Below are positions 17,801 to 28,579 of a stretch of DNA of 64,000 nucleotides, piece after piece (the first letter of the stretch is position 1; each line of letters opens with the position of its first letter). The stretch is from Frateuria flava (GTDB taxonomy: Bacteria; Pseudomonadota; Gammaproteobacteria; Xanthomonadales; Rhodanobacteraceae), in assembly GCF_017837635.1 (NCBI RefSeq), contig NZ_JAGJRS010000013.1:1-64000 (forward strand), read 5' to 3'. The notes beneath the pieces were generated by a model. That model searched no databases and was not told where the DNA came from. It saw nothing but the letters and a program-made list of their open reading frames with translations. Both the position numbers and the translations under genes were made by a program.

Positions 17801-18793
17801 TTGAACGCCAGCCTGCCGCGTCTGGCGCTGACTGCCGGGGAACCGGCCGGCGTCGGTCCCGAACTGCTGGCGCGGCTCGCCTCGATGCCGTTTGCGGCCG
17901 CGCTCATCGCCATCACCGATCGCCATCTGTTGCAGCGCGCGGCGACCCGCTGTGGGGTGCCGTTGCAACTGCACGAAGACGACGGCCAGCCGCATGCACA
18001 CGTGCCGGGCAGCCTGCGCGTGCAGCACGTGCCGCTGGTGGTGGAAGAGCACCCGGGCAAGCCCGACCCACGCAATGCCCGCCACATCCTGACCACGCTG
18101 GCAGAAGCGGCCGATGGCTGCCTCGCGGGCAGCTTCGCGGCCGTGGTCACCGCGCCCCTGCAGAAGGCCTCGATCAACGACGCCGGTATTCCCTTCAGCG
18201 GCCACACCGAGTTTTTCGCCCAGCGCGCCGGTGTGGACGTGGTGATGATGCTGGCCAGCCCGGAGCTTCGCGTGGCGCTGGCCACCACGCATCTGCCGTT
18301 GCGCGCAGTGCCCGCGGCGGTCACCGCGGGGTCGCTGGAGCGCACGCTGCGCATCGTGCATGCCGAGCTCAGGGCCAGGTTCGGACTGGCCGAACCGCGC
18401 ATCGCGGTACTCGGCCTCAACCCGCACGCCGGCGAAGCCGGCCACCTCGGACGCGAAGAAATCGAGGTGATCGAGCCCACGCTGGCGCGGTTGCGTGCAC
18501 AGGGCATGTCCTTGCTCGGCCCCCTGCCGGCGGACACGGCCTTCGTCCCCGCCCAGCGCGAGCGCTACGACGCCGTGCTGGCGATGTATCACGACCAGGC
18601 GCTGCCCGTGCTCAAGAGCGAAGCTTTCGATCGCACCGTCAACCTGACCCTCGGTCTGCCTTTCATCCGTACCTCGGTCGACCACGGCACGGCGCTGGAC
18701 CTGGCCGGCACGGGGCGAGCGGATCCATCCAGCCTGATTGCCGCTGCGCGTATGGCCCTGGAGCTGGCCGGCCGGCGCGGCTGCGTCGGTTGA
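17801..18793 (+). CDS. pdxA: 4-hydroxythreonine-4-phosphate dehydrogenase
   Basis: NAD-dependent oxidation and decarboxylation of 4-phosphohydroxy-L-threonine in the DXP-dependent pyridoxal phosphate pathway. The 330-residue protein begins RLALTAGEPAGVGPEL and carries the metal-binding histidines in SGHTEFFA, MYHDQALPVLK and VDHGTALDLAG, plus LGLNPHAGE. The start is taken as TTG 17801, 8 bp after surA; an upstream CTG at 17789 is in frame but inside surA, and there is no ATG at the proper place. The ribosome site is weak, so translation may be coupled to surA. Length matches E. coli PdxA (329). Confidence 0.95.
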   Translation: MNASLPRLALTAGEPAGVGPELLARLASMPFAAALIAITDRHLLQRAATRCGVPLQLHEDDGQPHAHVPGSLRVQHVPLVVEEHPGKPDPRNARHILTTLAEAADGCLAGSFAAVVTAPLQKASINDAGIPFSGHTEFFAQRAGVDVVMMLASPELRVALATTHLPLRAVPAAVTAGSLERTLRIVHAELRARFGLAEPRIAVLGLNPHAGEAGHLGREEIEVIEPTLARLRAQGMSLLGPLPADTAFVPAQRERYDAVLAMYHDQALPVLKSEAFDRTVNLTLGLPFIRTSVDHGTALDLAGTGRADPSSLIAAARMALELAGRRGCVG

Positions 18794-18818
18794 AAGCCCC
18801 GTTCCGCGAGAAGACCCG

Positions 18819-19601
18819 ATGAACGCCCGTCCCAAGAAAAGCTTCGGTCAGCATTTCCTGCACGAGAGACGCTACATCGAGCGCATCGTCAGCGCGATCT
18901 CGCCCAAGGCCGACGATCGCGTCGTGGAGATCGGTCCAGGCGAGGGCGCGCTCACACTGCCGCTGCTGGCTGCCGCCGGCCGCCTCGTCGCGGTCGAGCT
19001 GGATACCGACCTGATTCCAGGCCTGCAGGCGCGCGCGGCTGGCGTCGGTGCACTGGAGATCGTCCACGCCGACGTGCTCAAGGTGGACTTCACTGCACTA
19101 GCGCGACGCCTCGGCGTGGCGCGCGTACGCCTGGCCGGCAACCTGCCCTACTACATCTCCAGCCCGATCCTGTTCCACTGCGTGGACCATGCAGCCGCGA
19201 TTGAAGACATGCACTTCATGCTGCAGAAGGAAGTGGTCGACCGGATGGCCGCAGACCCGGGCAGCAAGGTGTATGGGCGGTTATCGGTGATGCTGCAGCT
19301 GGCCTGCCGGGTCGAGCCACTGTTCACCGTGCCGCCGGGCGCGTTCCGCCCGCCGCCGAAGGTCGATTCGGCGGTCGTGCGGCTGATACCGCTGGCGGAG
19401 CATGAGCGCCACGATGCCGACCCGCAGCGCGTGCACGCCATCGTCAAGGCCGCCTTCGCGCAGCGGCGCAAGACGCTCGCCAACGGATTGAAGAACCTGC
19501 TCGACAGCACGGCCATCGCCAGCGCGGGCATCGACCCGAAGGCGCGCGCCGAGACCCTCGCGCCCGGCGACTTCGTACGGCTGGCCAAAGTTCCCGCCTG
19601 A
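18819..19601 (+). CDS. rsmA: 16S rRNA dimethyladenosine transferase
   Basis: Dimethylates A1518 and A1519 of 16S rRNA late in 30S assembly (KsgA). The 260-residue protein has the family opening KKSFGQHFLHE, the SAM-binding motif VVEIGPGEGALT (about 36-47), the acidic EL.TDL that holds the ribose, and the catalytic motif IV LAGNLPYYISSPI (about 108-120). Length is near E. coli KsgA (273). The ATG at 18819 follows pdxA by 25 bp. apaG and apaH follow, as in E. coli. Confidence 0.97.
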   Translation: MNARPKKSFGQHFLHERRYIERIVSAISPKADDRVVEIGPGEGALTLPLLAAAGRLVAVELDTDLIPGLQARAAGVGALEIVHADVLKVDFTALARRLGVARVRLAGNLPYYISSPILFHCVDHAAAIEDMHFMLQKEVVDRMAADPGSKVYGRLSVMLQLACRVEPLFTVPPGAFRPPPKVDSAVVRLIPLAEHERHDADPQRVHAIVKAAFAQRRKTLANGLKNLLDSTAIASAGIDPKARAETLAPGDFVRLAKVPA

Positions 19602-19637
19602 CGCGTCGCCTACACGCCCAGGCCCGCGCGCAGGCCG

Positions 19638-19643
19638 TACAAT
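19638..19643 (+). promoter_or_regulatory. -10 box placed for a leaderless apaG transcript
   Basis: TACAAT ends 6 nt before the apaG ATG, so transcription would begin at or next to the A of the start codon. No ribosome site lies between. The -35 region is weak. Confidence 0.45.
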
Positions 19644-19649
19644 CGACGC

Positions 19650-20033
19650 ATGAATCCCAAAGCTTCCTACACGATCGACGTGCAGGTCGAAACCCGTTTC
19701 GTTCCCGACCAGTCCAAGCCGCACGACAACCGCTACGTGTTCGCCTACACCGTGACGCTGCACAACGCCGGCGACGTGCCCGCGCGGCTGCTCACCCGCC
19801 ACTGGGTGATCACCGATGCCAACGGCAAAGTGGAAGAAGTACGCGGTGAAGGGGTGGTCGGCGACCAGCCGTGGATGCGGCCGGGCGACCGTTACCAGTA
19901 CAGCTCCGGCGCGGTGCTGGACACCGCCGTGGGCACGATGCGCGGCAGCTACCAGATGCTCGCCGACGACGGCACCCGCTTCGAGGCGCCGATCGCGCCG
20001 TTCACGCTGTCCATACCGCGCACCCTGCACTGA
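19650..20033 (+). CDS. apaG: Co2+/Mg2+ efflux-associated protein ApaG
   Basis: Small fibronectin-III-like beta-sandwich protein of 127 residues, matching E. coli ApaG (125). Typical sequence: YTIDVQVETRFVPDQS, RYVFAYTVTLHN, LLTRHWVITDANGKVEEVRG and EGVVGDQP, a GxGVVGxQP loop diagnostic of the family. Biochemical role is unclear; mutants in other species show Co2+ resistance and altered Mg2+ efflux phenotypes. It lies in the rsmA-apaG-apaH block, 48 bp after rsmA and 52 bp before apaH. A TACAAT box 6 nt before the ATG suggests an internal promoter and leaderless translation. Confidence 0.96.
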   Translation: MNPKASYTIDVQVETRFVPDQSKPHDNRYVFAYTVTLHNAGDVPARLLTRHWVITDANGKVEEVRGEGVVGDQPWMRPGDRYQYSSGAVLDTAVGTMRGSYQMLADDGTRFEAPIAPFTLSIPRTLH

Positions 20034-20085
20034 TGGCACGCACAACAGAGGGTTCGCCTGCGATGGACCGGACGGACGAGTTCTG

Positions 20086-20937
20086 ATGGCGACATATGCA
20101 ATCGGCGACGTGCAAGGCTGCTATCCCGAGCTCTCGCGCCTGATCGACAAATTGCGCTTCGATCCGTCGCGTGACCAGTTGTGGTTTTGCGGCGACCTGG
20201 TCAATCGCGGCGGCGAGTCGCTGCAGGTGCTGCGCATGCTGCACGACCTGCGCGAGAACGTGATCGTCACGCTGGGCAACCATGACCTGAGCCTGCTGGC
20301 GATCGCCCAGCGCAAGCCCGACGCCCAATCGCGGGTCAACCCGGAACTGCGCGAGGTGCTGTTCGCCGACGACGCTCCGGTGTTGTTCGAATGGCTGCGC
20401 AACCAGAAACTGCTGCACCATGACGAAGCCCTGGGCTGGGGCATGGTGCACGCCGGGCTGGCGCCCTCGTGGACGTTGCGACAGGCATTGCGCGCGGCGC
20501 AGGAGGTGGAGCGGGAGCTTTCCAGCCCCCGCCATCCCCGGCTCCTGCGCAATCTCTTCGGCAACCGCCCCGCGGCGTGGTCGAGCCGGCTGCAAGGCAT
20601 CGAGCGCTTCCGCGCCTCGATCAATACCATGACGCGCATGCGCTACTGCGACGTCAACGGACGGATCGATTTCGAGGCCAAGGGCGTGCCAGGCACGCAG
20701 AAGCCGGGACTGTATCCGTGGTTCGCCGTACCGGGCATGCGCCGACGGGACGTCAGGCTGGTCTGCGGGCACTGGTCCGCACTGGGCCGTTTCGCCGGTC
20801 TTGGCGTGTACGCCATCGACACCGGTTGCGTGTGGGGTGGCCAACTGACCGCGCTGCGGGTGGACGAGGAAGAACCACAGTACATCACCGTCAACGCCGA
20901 ACCGCACCGCAAGCGCCCGCCTGGAGGCGCGGATTGA
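20086..20937 (+). CDS. apaH: Symmetrical bis(5'-nucleosyl)-tetraphosphatase
   Basis: Cleaves Ap4A to two ADP, and by removing Np4 caps it is the main RNA decapping enzyme in E. coli. The 283-residue protein has the metallophosphatase motifs in order: IGDVQGC (GDxxG), FCGDLVNRGG (GDxxxRG), TLGNHD (GNHD), MVHAGLAP and CGHWSALG. Length matches E. coli ApaH (280). The ATG at 20086 is the last gene of the lptD operon. Downstream is a 362-bp gap shared with the convergent secA. Confidence 0.97.
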   Translation: MATYAIGDVQGCYPELSRLIDKLRFDPSRDQLWFCGDLVNRGGESLQVLRMLHDLRENVIVTLGNHDLSLLAIAQRKPDAQSRVNPELREVLFADDAPVLFEWLRNQKLLHHDEALGWGMVHAGLAPSWTLRQALRAAQEVERELSSPRHPRLLRNLFGNRPAAWSSRLQGIERFRASINTMTRMRYCDVNGRIDFEAKGVPGTQKPGLYPWFAVPGMRRRDVRLVCGHWSALGRFAGLGVYAIDTGCVWGGQLTALRVDEEEPQYITVNAEPHRKRPPGGAD

Positions 20938-21299
20938 GCTTTTGCTCCTTTGCCTCCTGATCAGCGCCGAGTCTCAGAAGGAAGTCTCGCCCCTCCTGAC
21001 GTCATTCCGCAGGTGTTGGGGAGCCGTCTCGCTTTACTGCCAGTCCCAAACGGGCTCTCGGCTGATGCGTCGAGTTCTCTGACTGGACGCCAATCAAGCC
21101 GCATGGGGGCAGTTGGTCGTTCTTGCGGGTTACCTCGCGCCTTGGCTCGCCCGCGGTGGGCGAGGCAAGTTGCGGAACGATGTCGCAAGGAACCAAAACA
21201 TCCCCAACTCAGGAAGCGCTCTGGCGAGCCCCGGCCCCACACCCCAACCCTCTCCCCCGGGGGGAGGGGCTGGGAGCGCCGAGCTGCGGGCGGGCAACC
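20938..21299. other. 362-bp gap between convergent apaH and secA, low-GC, unrecognised
   Basis: No convincing gene. GC content falls to about 57-60 % against roughly 68 % in the neighbours. It holds a strong hairpin at 21141-21169 (arms CTTGGCTCGCCC and GGGCGAGGCAAG, one mismatch, 5-nt loop) and, at 21241-21276, a CCCTCTCCCCC/GGGGGGAGGGG palindrome of the family that makes up the array at 56.3 kb. A 64-codon minus-strand reading frame at 21002-21196 has no ribosome site and no family I know. It could be a structured RNA, a decayed element or foreign DNA. Confidence 0.5.
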
Positions 21300-24017
<2,718 letters not shown>

Positions 24018-24160
24018 CGATCTTCCGTCAGTGAAGGCTCAAGGCCCGCGGCGGCCACGGGCGAAAGGAGACATGTTACTACAGCCGCCCCAGTGGGCCG
24101 GGATGGCGGCGGAAGGCGGGAGATTCAAGAGGGGTCGGCAGCAAGCGCAAGAGCATGCCT

Positions 24161-24225
24161 GAGCCCGTTTGCGGGCGAGGCTCCGGGCCGGCGGCCGCAG
24201 CAGAGCATCGCCCGCAAGCGGGCTC
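24161..24225. repeat. Inverted repeat (REP/BIME-like) between the M23 gene and secA
   Basis: Two 18-nt arms, GAGCCCGTTTGCGGGCGA and TCGCCCGCAAGCGGGCTC, pair with one mismatch around a 29-nt GC-rich spacer and are followed by CTACAAGG. This GCAAGCGGGCTCCTACA type is a common dispersed repeat in Pseudomonas and Xanthomonadales. It may act as a terminator for the M23 gene. A related fragment (GCAGGAGCGCAACCTG) is at about 62788. Confidence 0.6.
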
Positions 24226-24251
24226 CTACAAGGTGCGATCGGGTGCAGAGA

Positions 24252-25181
24252 TCAGCGGTGGCTCTTCACGTAGGCCAGCGGATTGACCACACGGCCCTTG
24301 TACCAGACCTCGAAGTGCACGTGCGGGCCGGTCGAGCGGCCGGTGGATCCGGCGCGCGAGACCACCTCGCCCACGTGCACACGCTGTCCCGGATGCACCA
24401 GCAACTTGCTGTTATGGGCGTAGCGGGTCATGTAGCCGTTGCCATGGTCGATCTCGACCACGTTGCCGTAGCCGCTGCGCACGCCGGTGAAGGTGACCAT
24501 GCCTTCGGCCACGGCGTGGACGGGCGCGCCAAACGGCACGGCAATGTCCAGGCCGGTATGGCGCGCGCTGTGACCGTCGAACGGGTCCGGGCGCACGCCG
24601 AAATAGGAGGAGATGTAGCCCGAAGCAGGCATGCCGGTGGGCTTGAGGTTGGAATCGATCTTGGCATCCAGCAGCAGGCTCTGCAGCGCGGACAGTTGCG
24701 CCTGCTGCACGTCGAACTGCCCGGCCAGCTGATCGATGCCCTTGTCCAGCGTCGGTGGCAGCGCGTAGGCGCTGCCAGCGGTATCTTCCAGGCCACCCAT
24801 CGCGGGCGGCTGGTCGAAGTTGAATTCGTTCGGGTCGAGCTTGCCGACCTCGGTCAGACGTTCGCCCAGGGCGTTGAGGCGAGTGGACTGCGCTTCGAGC
24901 TGGCCCAGCTTGATCGCCAGCGCGTCGAGTTCGCGCTGGGAGTCCTTGCGCACCCCCGCCAGCTGTGTGTCCTGCTCATGGATCTGCTGCTTCAACTGGC
25001 GGATCTCGGCCAGCGCGCGGTCGCGCGGACTGGACACGGTCAGCGCGACTGCAGCACCCAGGACCCCGCACCCGACCACCGCCGCCATCGCCAGGCCCGC
25101 CAGCCGCCAGCGCAACCGCCGCTGGGCGAGATCGAAGGTCTTGGGCACTTTCCGGGAGCGGGATACGAGTATGATCTGCAT
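24252..25181 (-). CDS. M23 family metallopeptidase (LytM-type), membrane anchored
   Basis: Probable periplasmic peptidoglycan endopeptidase or amidase activator. The 309-residue protein has a cytoplasmic basic stretch, one membrane segment (about 27-48, LAGLAMAAVVGCGVLGAAVAL split as LAGLAMAAVVGCG and VLGAAVAL), a coiled coil (about 55-115, ALAEIRQLKQQIHEQ), and a C-terminal LytM domain (about 195-305) with HTGLD (zinc His and Asp) and HVHFE, so the zinc site looks complete. The ATG at 25181 is only 28 bp from the divergent dciA start. The order ftsZ-lpxC-dciA-M23-secA is conserved in Xanthomonadales. Confidence 0.92.
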   Translation of the reverse strand: MQIILVSRSRKVPKTFDLAQRRLRWRLAGLAMAAVVGCGVLGAAVALTVSSPRDRALAEIRQLKQQIHEQDTQLAGVRKDSQRELDALAIKLGQLEAQSTRLNALGERLTEVGKLDPNEFNFDQPPAMGGLEDTAGSAYALPPTLDKGIDQLAGQFDVQQAQLSALQSLLLDAKIDSNLKPTGMPASGYISSYFGVRPDPFDGHSARHTGLDIAVPFGAPVHAVAEGMVTFTGVRSGYGNVVEIDHGNGYMTRYAHNSKLLVHPGQRVHVGEVVSRAGSTGRSTGPHVHFEVWYKGRVVNPLAYVKSHR

Positions 25182-25209
25182 TGCTTTTTTCACTTCAGAT
25201 GACGGCACC

Positions 25210-25689
25210 ATGCAGCGCGCCGATCCCCCCGCCTCCCGCCGCCCCGACCGTGGCCCCAAGCCGCTGGCCGAATGCGGTTCGTTCGCCTCGCTGGCCCGGA
25301 AGGCCGGTGAGCTGGATGCGTTGGATCGTGCCCTGCGCCAGACGTTGCCGACGCCCTTGCGCGAGCAGGTGCGATTTGCCCACCTGCGCAACGGCCGCCT
25401 CGTCTTCCTGGCGTCCTCACCGGCCTGGGCAGCGCGCCTGCGCCTGATGCAGGGGCAGATACTCGCCACCGCCCGCGCCATCGGCACGAGCGCCAGTTCG
25501 GTCACCGTGAAAGTGGCTCCCCCCCGCCCGGCCGCAACGGAACCGGATCGGTCAAAACCGCTTTCGCCTGCTGCAGCCGTTCATCTCAAAGCTGCCGCAG
25601 CGTCAATCACAGACCCTGAACTGAAGGGACTGTTCCTCGAGTTGGCGTCCATCGCCGAAACTGCTGAATTCCCGGTCGCCAAGGACTAA
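25210..25689 (+). CDS. dciA: DciA/DUF721 family protein (replicative helicase operator)
   Basis: DciA proteins load or operate the DnaB helicase in bacteria without DnaC. The 159-residue protein contains the DUF721 core (about 20-95): SFASLARKAGELDALDRALR, then LREQVRFAHLRNGRLVFLASSPAWAARLRLM, given here in parts (LREQVRFAHLRNG, LVFLASSPAWAARLR), whose W-A-x-x-L-R is diagnostic. The Pro/Ala-rich C-terminal tail fits the disordered end seen in the family. The ATG at 25210 lies within 28 bp of the divergent M23 gene. A hairpin at 25719-25733 (GTGCCCG/CGGGCAC, then GATTTC) may terminate it. Confidence 0.9.
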   Translation: MQRADPPASRRPDRGPKPLAECGSFASLARKAGELDALDRALRQTLPTPLREQVRFAHLRNGRLVFLASSPAWAARLRLMQGQILATARAIGTSASSVTVKVAPPRPAATEPDRSKPLSPAAAVHLKAAAASITDPELKGLFLELASIAETAEFPVAKD

Positions 25690-25863
25690 CGTGGCGCGGG
25701 GCGCCGTGCCTTTGCGAAGTGCCCGTCGGGCACCGATTTCCCCCTTGCCACCCCAGGGGCGGCAGAGGTTTTATAGCACGGTGGGAGGGCAGGTACACCC
25801 CGGCATGTCGCCGTAGCGTGAATCGCGACGTGTATTGCCGATGGCCTGCGTCACAGAAACGAC

Positions 25864-25892
25864 GAAGGCCGCCTCTTGCTCAGGCGGCCTTC
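25864..25892 (-). terminator. Terminator hairpin after lpxC
   Basis: An 11-bp perfect stem, GAAGGCCGCCT / AGGCGGCCTTC, with a 7-nt loop, 33 nt beyond the lpxC stop on the minus strand and followed there by GTCGTTTCTG. It ends the dcw transcript; the T-run is short. Confidence 0.75.
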
Positions 25893-25924
25893 GGGGCAGG
25901 CAGTGGCCGATCAGACGGACCTGT

Positions 25925-26839
25925 TCAGATCGCCTGGGCCGGGTGCGCGTAGGAGATCGGCGAAACCGCCGGGTCGTCCTTGTAGACCACCTCTTCCCAC
26001 GCGGTGGGGTCGGCGATCAGGGTGCGCAGCAGTTTGTTATTGAGCTCGTGACCGGACTTGTGCGCGTGGTAGGCACCGATCAGGCTGTGGCCGAGCAGGT
26101 ACAGGTCGCCGATGGCGTCCAGGATCTTGTGCTTGACGAATTCGTCCTCGTAGCGGAGGCCGTCCTCGTTGAGCACGCGGTAGTCATCCAGCACCACGGC
26201 GTTGTCCATCGAGCCGCCCAGCGCCAGGTTGTGCTCGCGCAACATCTCGATGTCGCGCATGAAGCCGAACGTGCGGGCGCGGCTGACTTCCTTGACGAAG
26301 GAGGTCGTGGAGAAGTCGATCTCGGCGCGCGAGGTGCGCTTGGAGATGATCGGATGGTTGAACTCGATCGAGAAACCCACCTTGAAACCCTCGAACGGCT
26401 CGAAGGTGGCCCACTTGTCGCCTTCCTGCACCTTGATCGGCTTCTTGATGCGGATGAAGCGCTTGGCGACGCTTTGCTCCTCGATGCCGGCCGACTGCAG
26501 CAGGAACACGAAAGGACCGGCGCTGCCGTCCATGATCGGCACTTCCGGCGCGGACAGCTCCACGATCGCGTTGTCGATGCCCAGTCCAGCCATGGCCGAG
26601 AGCAGATGCTCGACGGTGGAAACGCGCACGTCGTCCTTGACCAGGGTGGTGGACAGGCGGGTGTCGCCCACGCAATCGGGGCGCGCATGGATGTCGACCG
26701 GCGGATTGAGGTCCGTACGGCGGAACACGATACCCGTGTTCGGCGCGGCGGGGCGCAAGGTCATGTAGACCTTGTCGCCGGTGTGCAGGCCGACGCCGGT
26801 CGCACGGATGATGTTCTTGAGCGTACGCTGCTTGATCAT
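25925..26839 (-). CDS. lpxC: UDP-3-O-acyl-N-acetylglucosamine deacetylase
   Basis: Zinc amidase for the committed step of lipid A synthesis. The 304-residue protein (E. coli 305) carries STVEHLLSA (zinc His near 79) and [15 protein letters not shown] (zinc His and Asp near 238 and 242), and the catalytic HELNN region ([10 protein letters not shown]). It begins [19 protein letters not shown], the standard N terminus. It is the last gene of the dcw cluster but is separated from ftsZ by 409 bp and has its own promoter at 26882-26909. The C-terminal tail (SYAHPAQAI) is short, so regulated FtsH turnover as in E. coli is not obvious. Confidence 0.98.
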   Translation of the reverse strand: MIKQRTLKNIIRATGVGLHTGDKVYMTLRPAAPNTGIVFRRTDLNPPVDIHARPDCVGDTRLSTTLVKDDVRVSTVEHLLSAMAGLGIDNAIVELSAPEVPIMDGSAGPFVFLLQSAGIEEQSVAKRFIRIKKPIKVQEGDKWATFEPFEGFKVGFSIEFNHPIISKRTSRAEIDFSTTSFVKEVSRARTFGFMRDIEMLREHNLALGGSMDNAVVLDDYRVLNEDGLRYEDEFVKHKILDAIGDLYLLGHSLIGAYHAHKSGHELNNKLLRTLIADPTAWEEVVYKDDPAVSPISYAHPAQAI

Positions 26840-26881
26840 TTTTATAGGTACCAGTGTGGGCAGCAGCCAATCAGGGGTCGG

Positions 26882-26909
26882 ATGCTAACACAGTCTTAAC
26901 CTGTGGCAA
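26882..26909 (-). promoter_or_regulatory. Promoter of lpxC
   Basis: On the minus strand: -35 TTGCCA (26904-26909), 16-nt spacer, extended -10 TGTTAGCAT with TAGCAT at 26882-26887. The start would fall near 26875, leaving a leader of about 36 nt. Confidence 0.6.
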
Positions 26910-27147
26910 TAGCAAACCGTACCGTACAGTCTGGTCGCCTCTTTAGCATTCCTTCATGTGTGATGCCGGTCACCAAGTCCGGCAAATCCCCGCCGCCTCA
27001 ACCAGTTACCGCGACACGCCCCTTGCGCCGGGAGGACGGGTATCCGGCGCAAGGGAGCGGACAGGCCGGCGACTCCCTGCCGGCCAGTGCGCGCGCCGGT
27101 CCTCGGCGCGCCGTCTTCACCTCAAAATCACCGGAGCGACGGTCACG

Positions 27148-27173
27148 AAAACCACACAGGCGCTAGACGCCTG
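27148..27173 (-). terminator. Probable terminator after ftsZ
   Basis: Minus-strand hairpin CAGGCG-TCTAG-CGCCTG followed by TGTGGTTTTCG, about 76 nt beyond the ftsZ stop. The stem is short (6 bp) and the T-run weak. Confidence 0.45.
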
Positions 27174-27248
27174 CCGGGCCACGTCATGCACTGACCTGCC
27201 GATCTGGTGTTTTGTTCAATTTTCGCAAGGGCCTCCGGTGCGTGCCGT

Positions 27249-28430
27249 TCAGTCGGCCTGGCGGCGCAAGAACGCCGGGATATCAAGGTAGTCCAGGCTG
27301 GGATCGGCGCCCTTGGCCGGCGGCTCGGCGCGGGTGTGCGAAGCGACCGTCTCCGGGGCGGCGTAGTCCACCACCTCGTTGCCGGTGCCGGTCCGCAGCA
27401 CCACGGGACGGGGACGCTGGCGCATTTCCACCTGCTGGGTAGCCACGGCACGCGGGGCCTGGCGGGTGGCGGCCGCACGATTCAGGCCCGTGGCGACCAC
27501 GGTCACGCGCACGTCGTCCTGCATCTCCGGGTCGAGCGAGGTGCCGATCACCACGGTGGCGTCTTCGCTGGCGAAGTCGTGGATGACGCGCCCGATCTCG
27601 TCGAACTCGCGCATGGTCAGGTTCGGACCGGCGGTGACGTTGACCAGGATGCCGCAGGCGCCGTTCAGGTTGACGTCCTCCAGCAGCGGGTTGTTGATCG
27701 CCGCCTCGGCCGCGGCTTGCGCGCGGTCGTCGCCGCGGGCCGTGCCCGAACCCATCATCGCCATGCCCATCTCGGACATGACCGTGCGCACGTCGGCAAA
27801 GTCGACGTTGATCAGGCCCGGCGCCGTGATCAGATCGGCGATGCCCTGCACCGCACCCTGCAGCACGTCGTTGGCGGCCTTGAACGCATTGAGCAGCGTG
27901 ACCTCGCGGCCGAGCACGGAGAGCAGCTTCTCGTTCGGCACGGTGATCAGCGAGTCGACGTGCTGGGACAGGTCCTCGATACCCTTCATCGCCACCTGCA
28001 TGCGGCGGCGGCCCTCGAACGGGAACGGCTTGGTGACCACCGCCACGGTGAGGATGCCCTTCTCCTTGGCCAGCTGCGCCACGACCGGGGCCGCGCCGGT
28101 GCCGGTGCCGCCGCCCATGCCGGCGGTGATGAACACCATGTCGGCGCCGTCGAGCATTTCCTCGATGCGCTCGCGGTCTTCCAGGGCGGCCTGGCGGCCG
28201 ACTTCGGGGTTGGCGCCCGCGCCCAGGCCCTTGGTGACGTTGGCGCCGAGCTGCAGGTGGGTGCGCGAGCCGCAGTTCTTCATCGCCTGCGCGTCGGTGT
28301 TGGCGACGACGAACTCGACGCCTTCGATGTTGGCATTGAGCATGTGCGCCACGGCGTTGCCGCCGCCGCCGCCCACGCCGATGACCTTGATGACCGCGTT
28401 GGGTGCCAGTTTTTCGATCAGTTCAAACAT
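27249..28430 (-). CDS. ftsZ: Cell division protein FtsZ
   Basis: Tubulin-like GTPase that forms the division ring. The 393-residue protein has [16 protein letters not shown] (nucleotide-binding loop, about 14-29), the tubulin signature GGGTGTG (about 106-112), the T7 synergy loop with NVDFADVR, a variable linker and the C-terminal peptide [15 protein letters not shown] that binds FtsA and ZipA. The ATG at 28430 has GGAGG 7 nt upstream. It lies 149 bp after ftsA; that gap contains a hairpin carrying an exposed GGAGG. Confidence 0.99.
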   Translation of the reverse strand: MFELIEKLAPNAVIKVIGVGGGGGNAVAHMLNANIEGVEFVVANTDAQAMKNCGSRTHLQLGANVTKGLGAGANPEVGRQAALEDRERIEEMLDGADMVFITAGMGGGTGTGAAPVVAQLAKEKGILTVAVVTKPFPFEGRRRMQVAMKGIEDLSQHVDSLITVPNEKLLSVLGREVTLLNAFKAANDVLQGAVQGIADLITAPGLINVDFADVRTVMSEMGMAMMGSGTARGDDRAQAAAEAAINNPLLEDVNLNGACGILVNVTAGPNLTMREFDEIGRVIHDFASEDATVVIGTSLDPEMQDDVRVTVVATGLNRAAATRQAPRAVATQQVEMRQRPRPVVLRTGTGNEVVDYAAPETVASHTRAEPPAKGADPSLDYLDIPAFLRRQAD

Positions 28431-28579
28431 TTCCCGTCCTCCGTAGAGCTTCGTTGTCGTTGTAACCGCGGGTCCGGCGTCCTACCGGCCTGCGGTGGTG
28501 GGCGAAACCTCCTTTCGCCCGCGGTGGCGCTCCGCGCCAGCCGAAAAATCCACTCCCGGAGAGAGCGCAGCCCTCTCCG

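Larger units (their letters stand above)
26840..27248. other. 409-bp ftsZ-lpxC intergenic region
   Basis: No gene seen. It holds, in the minus-strand direction, a likely ftsZ terminator (27148-27173), a 12-bp perfect hairpin at 27020-27055 (CCCTTGCGCCGG / CCGGCGCAAGGG) without a T-run, and the lpxC promoter. It is the longest gap inside the cluster. Confidence 0.7.

Noticed and set aside
21002-21196. A 64-codon minus-strand frame between apaH and secA
   Set aside because: No ribosome site and no family match; kept only as part of the unexplained intergenic segment.
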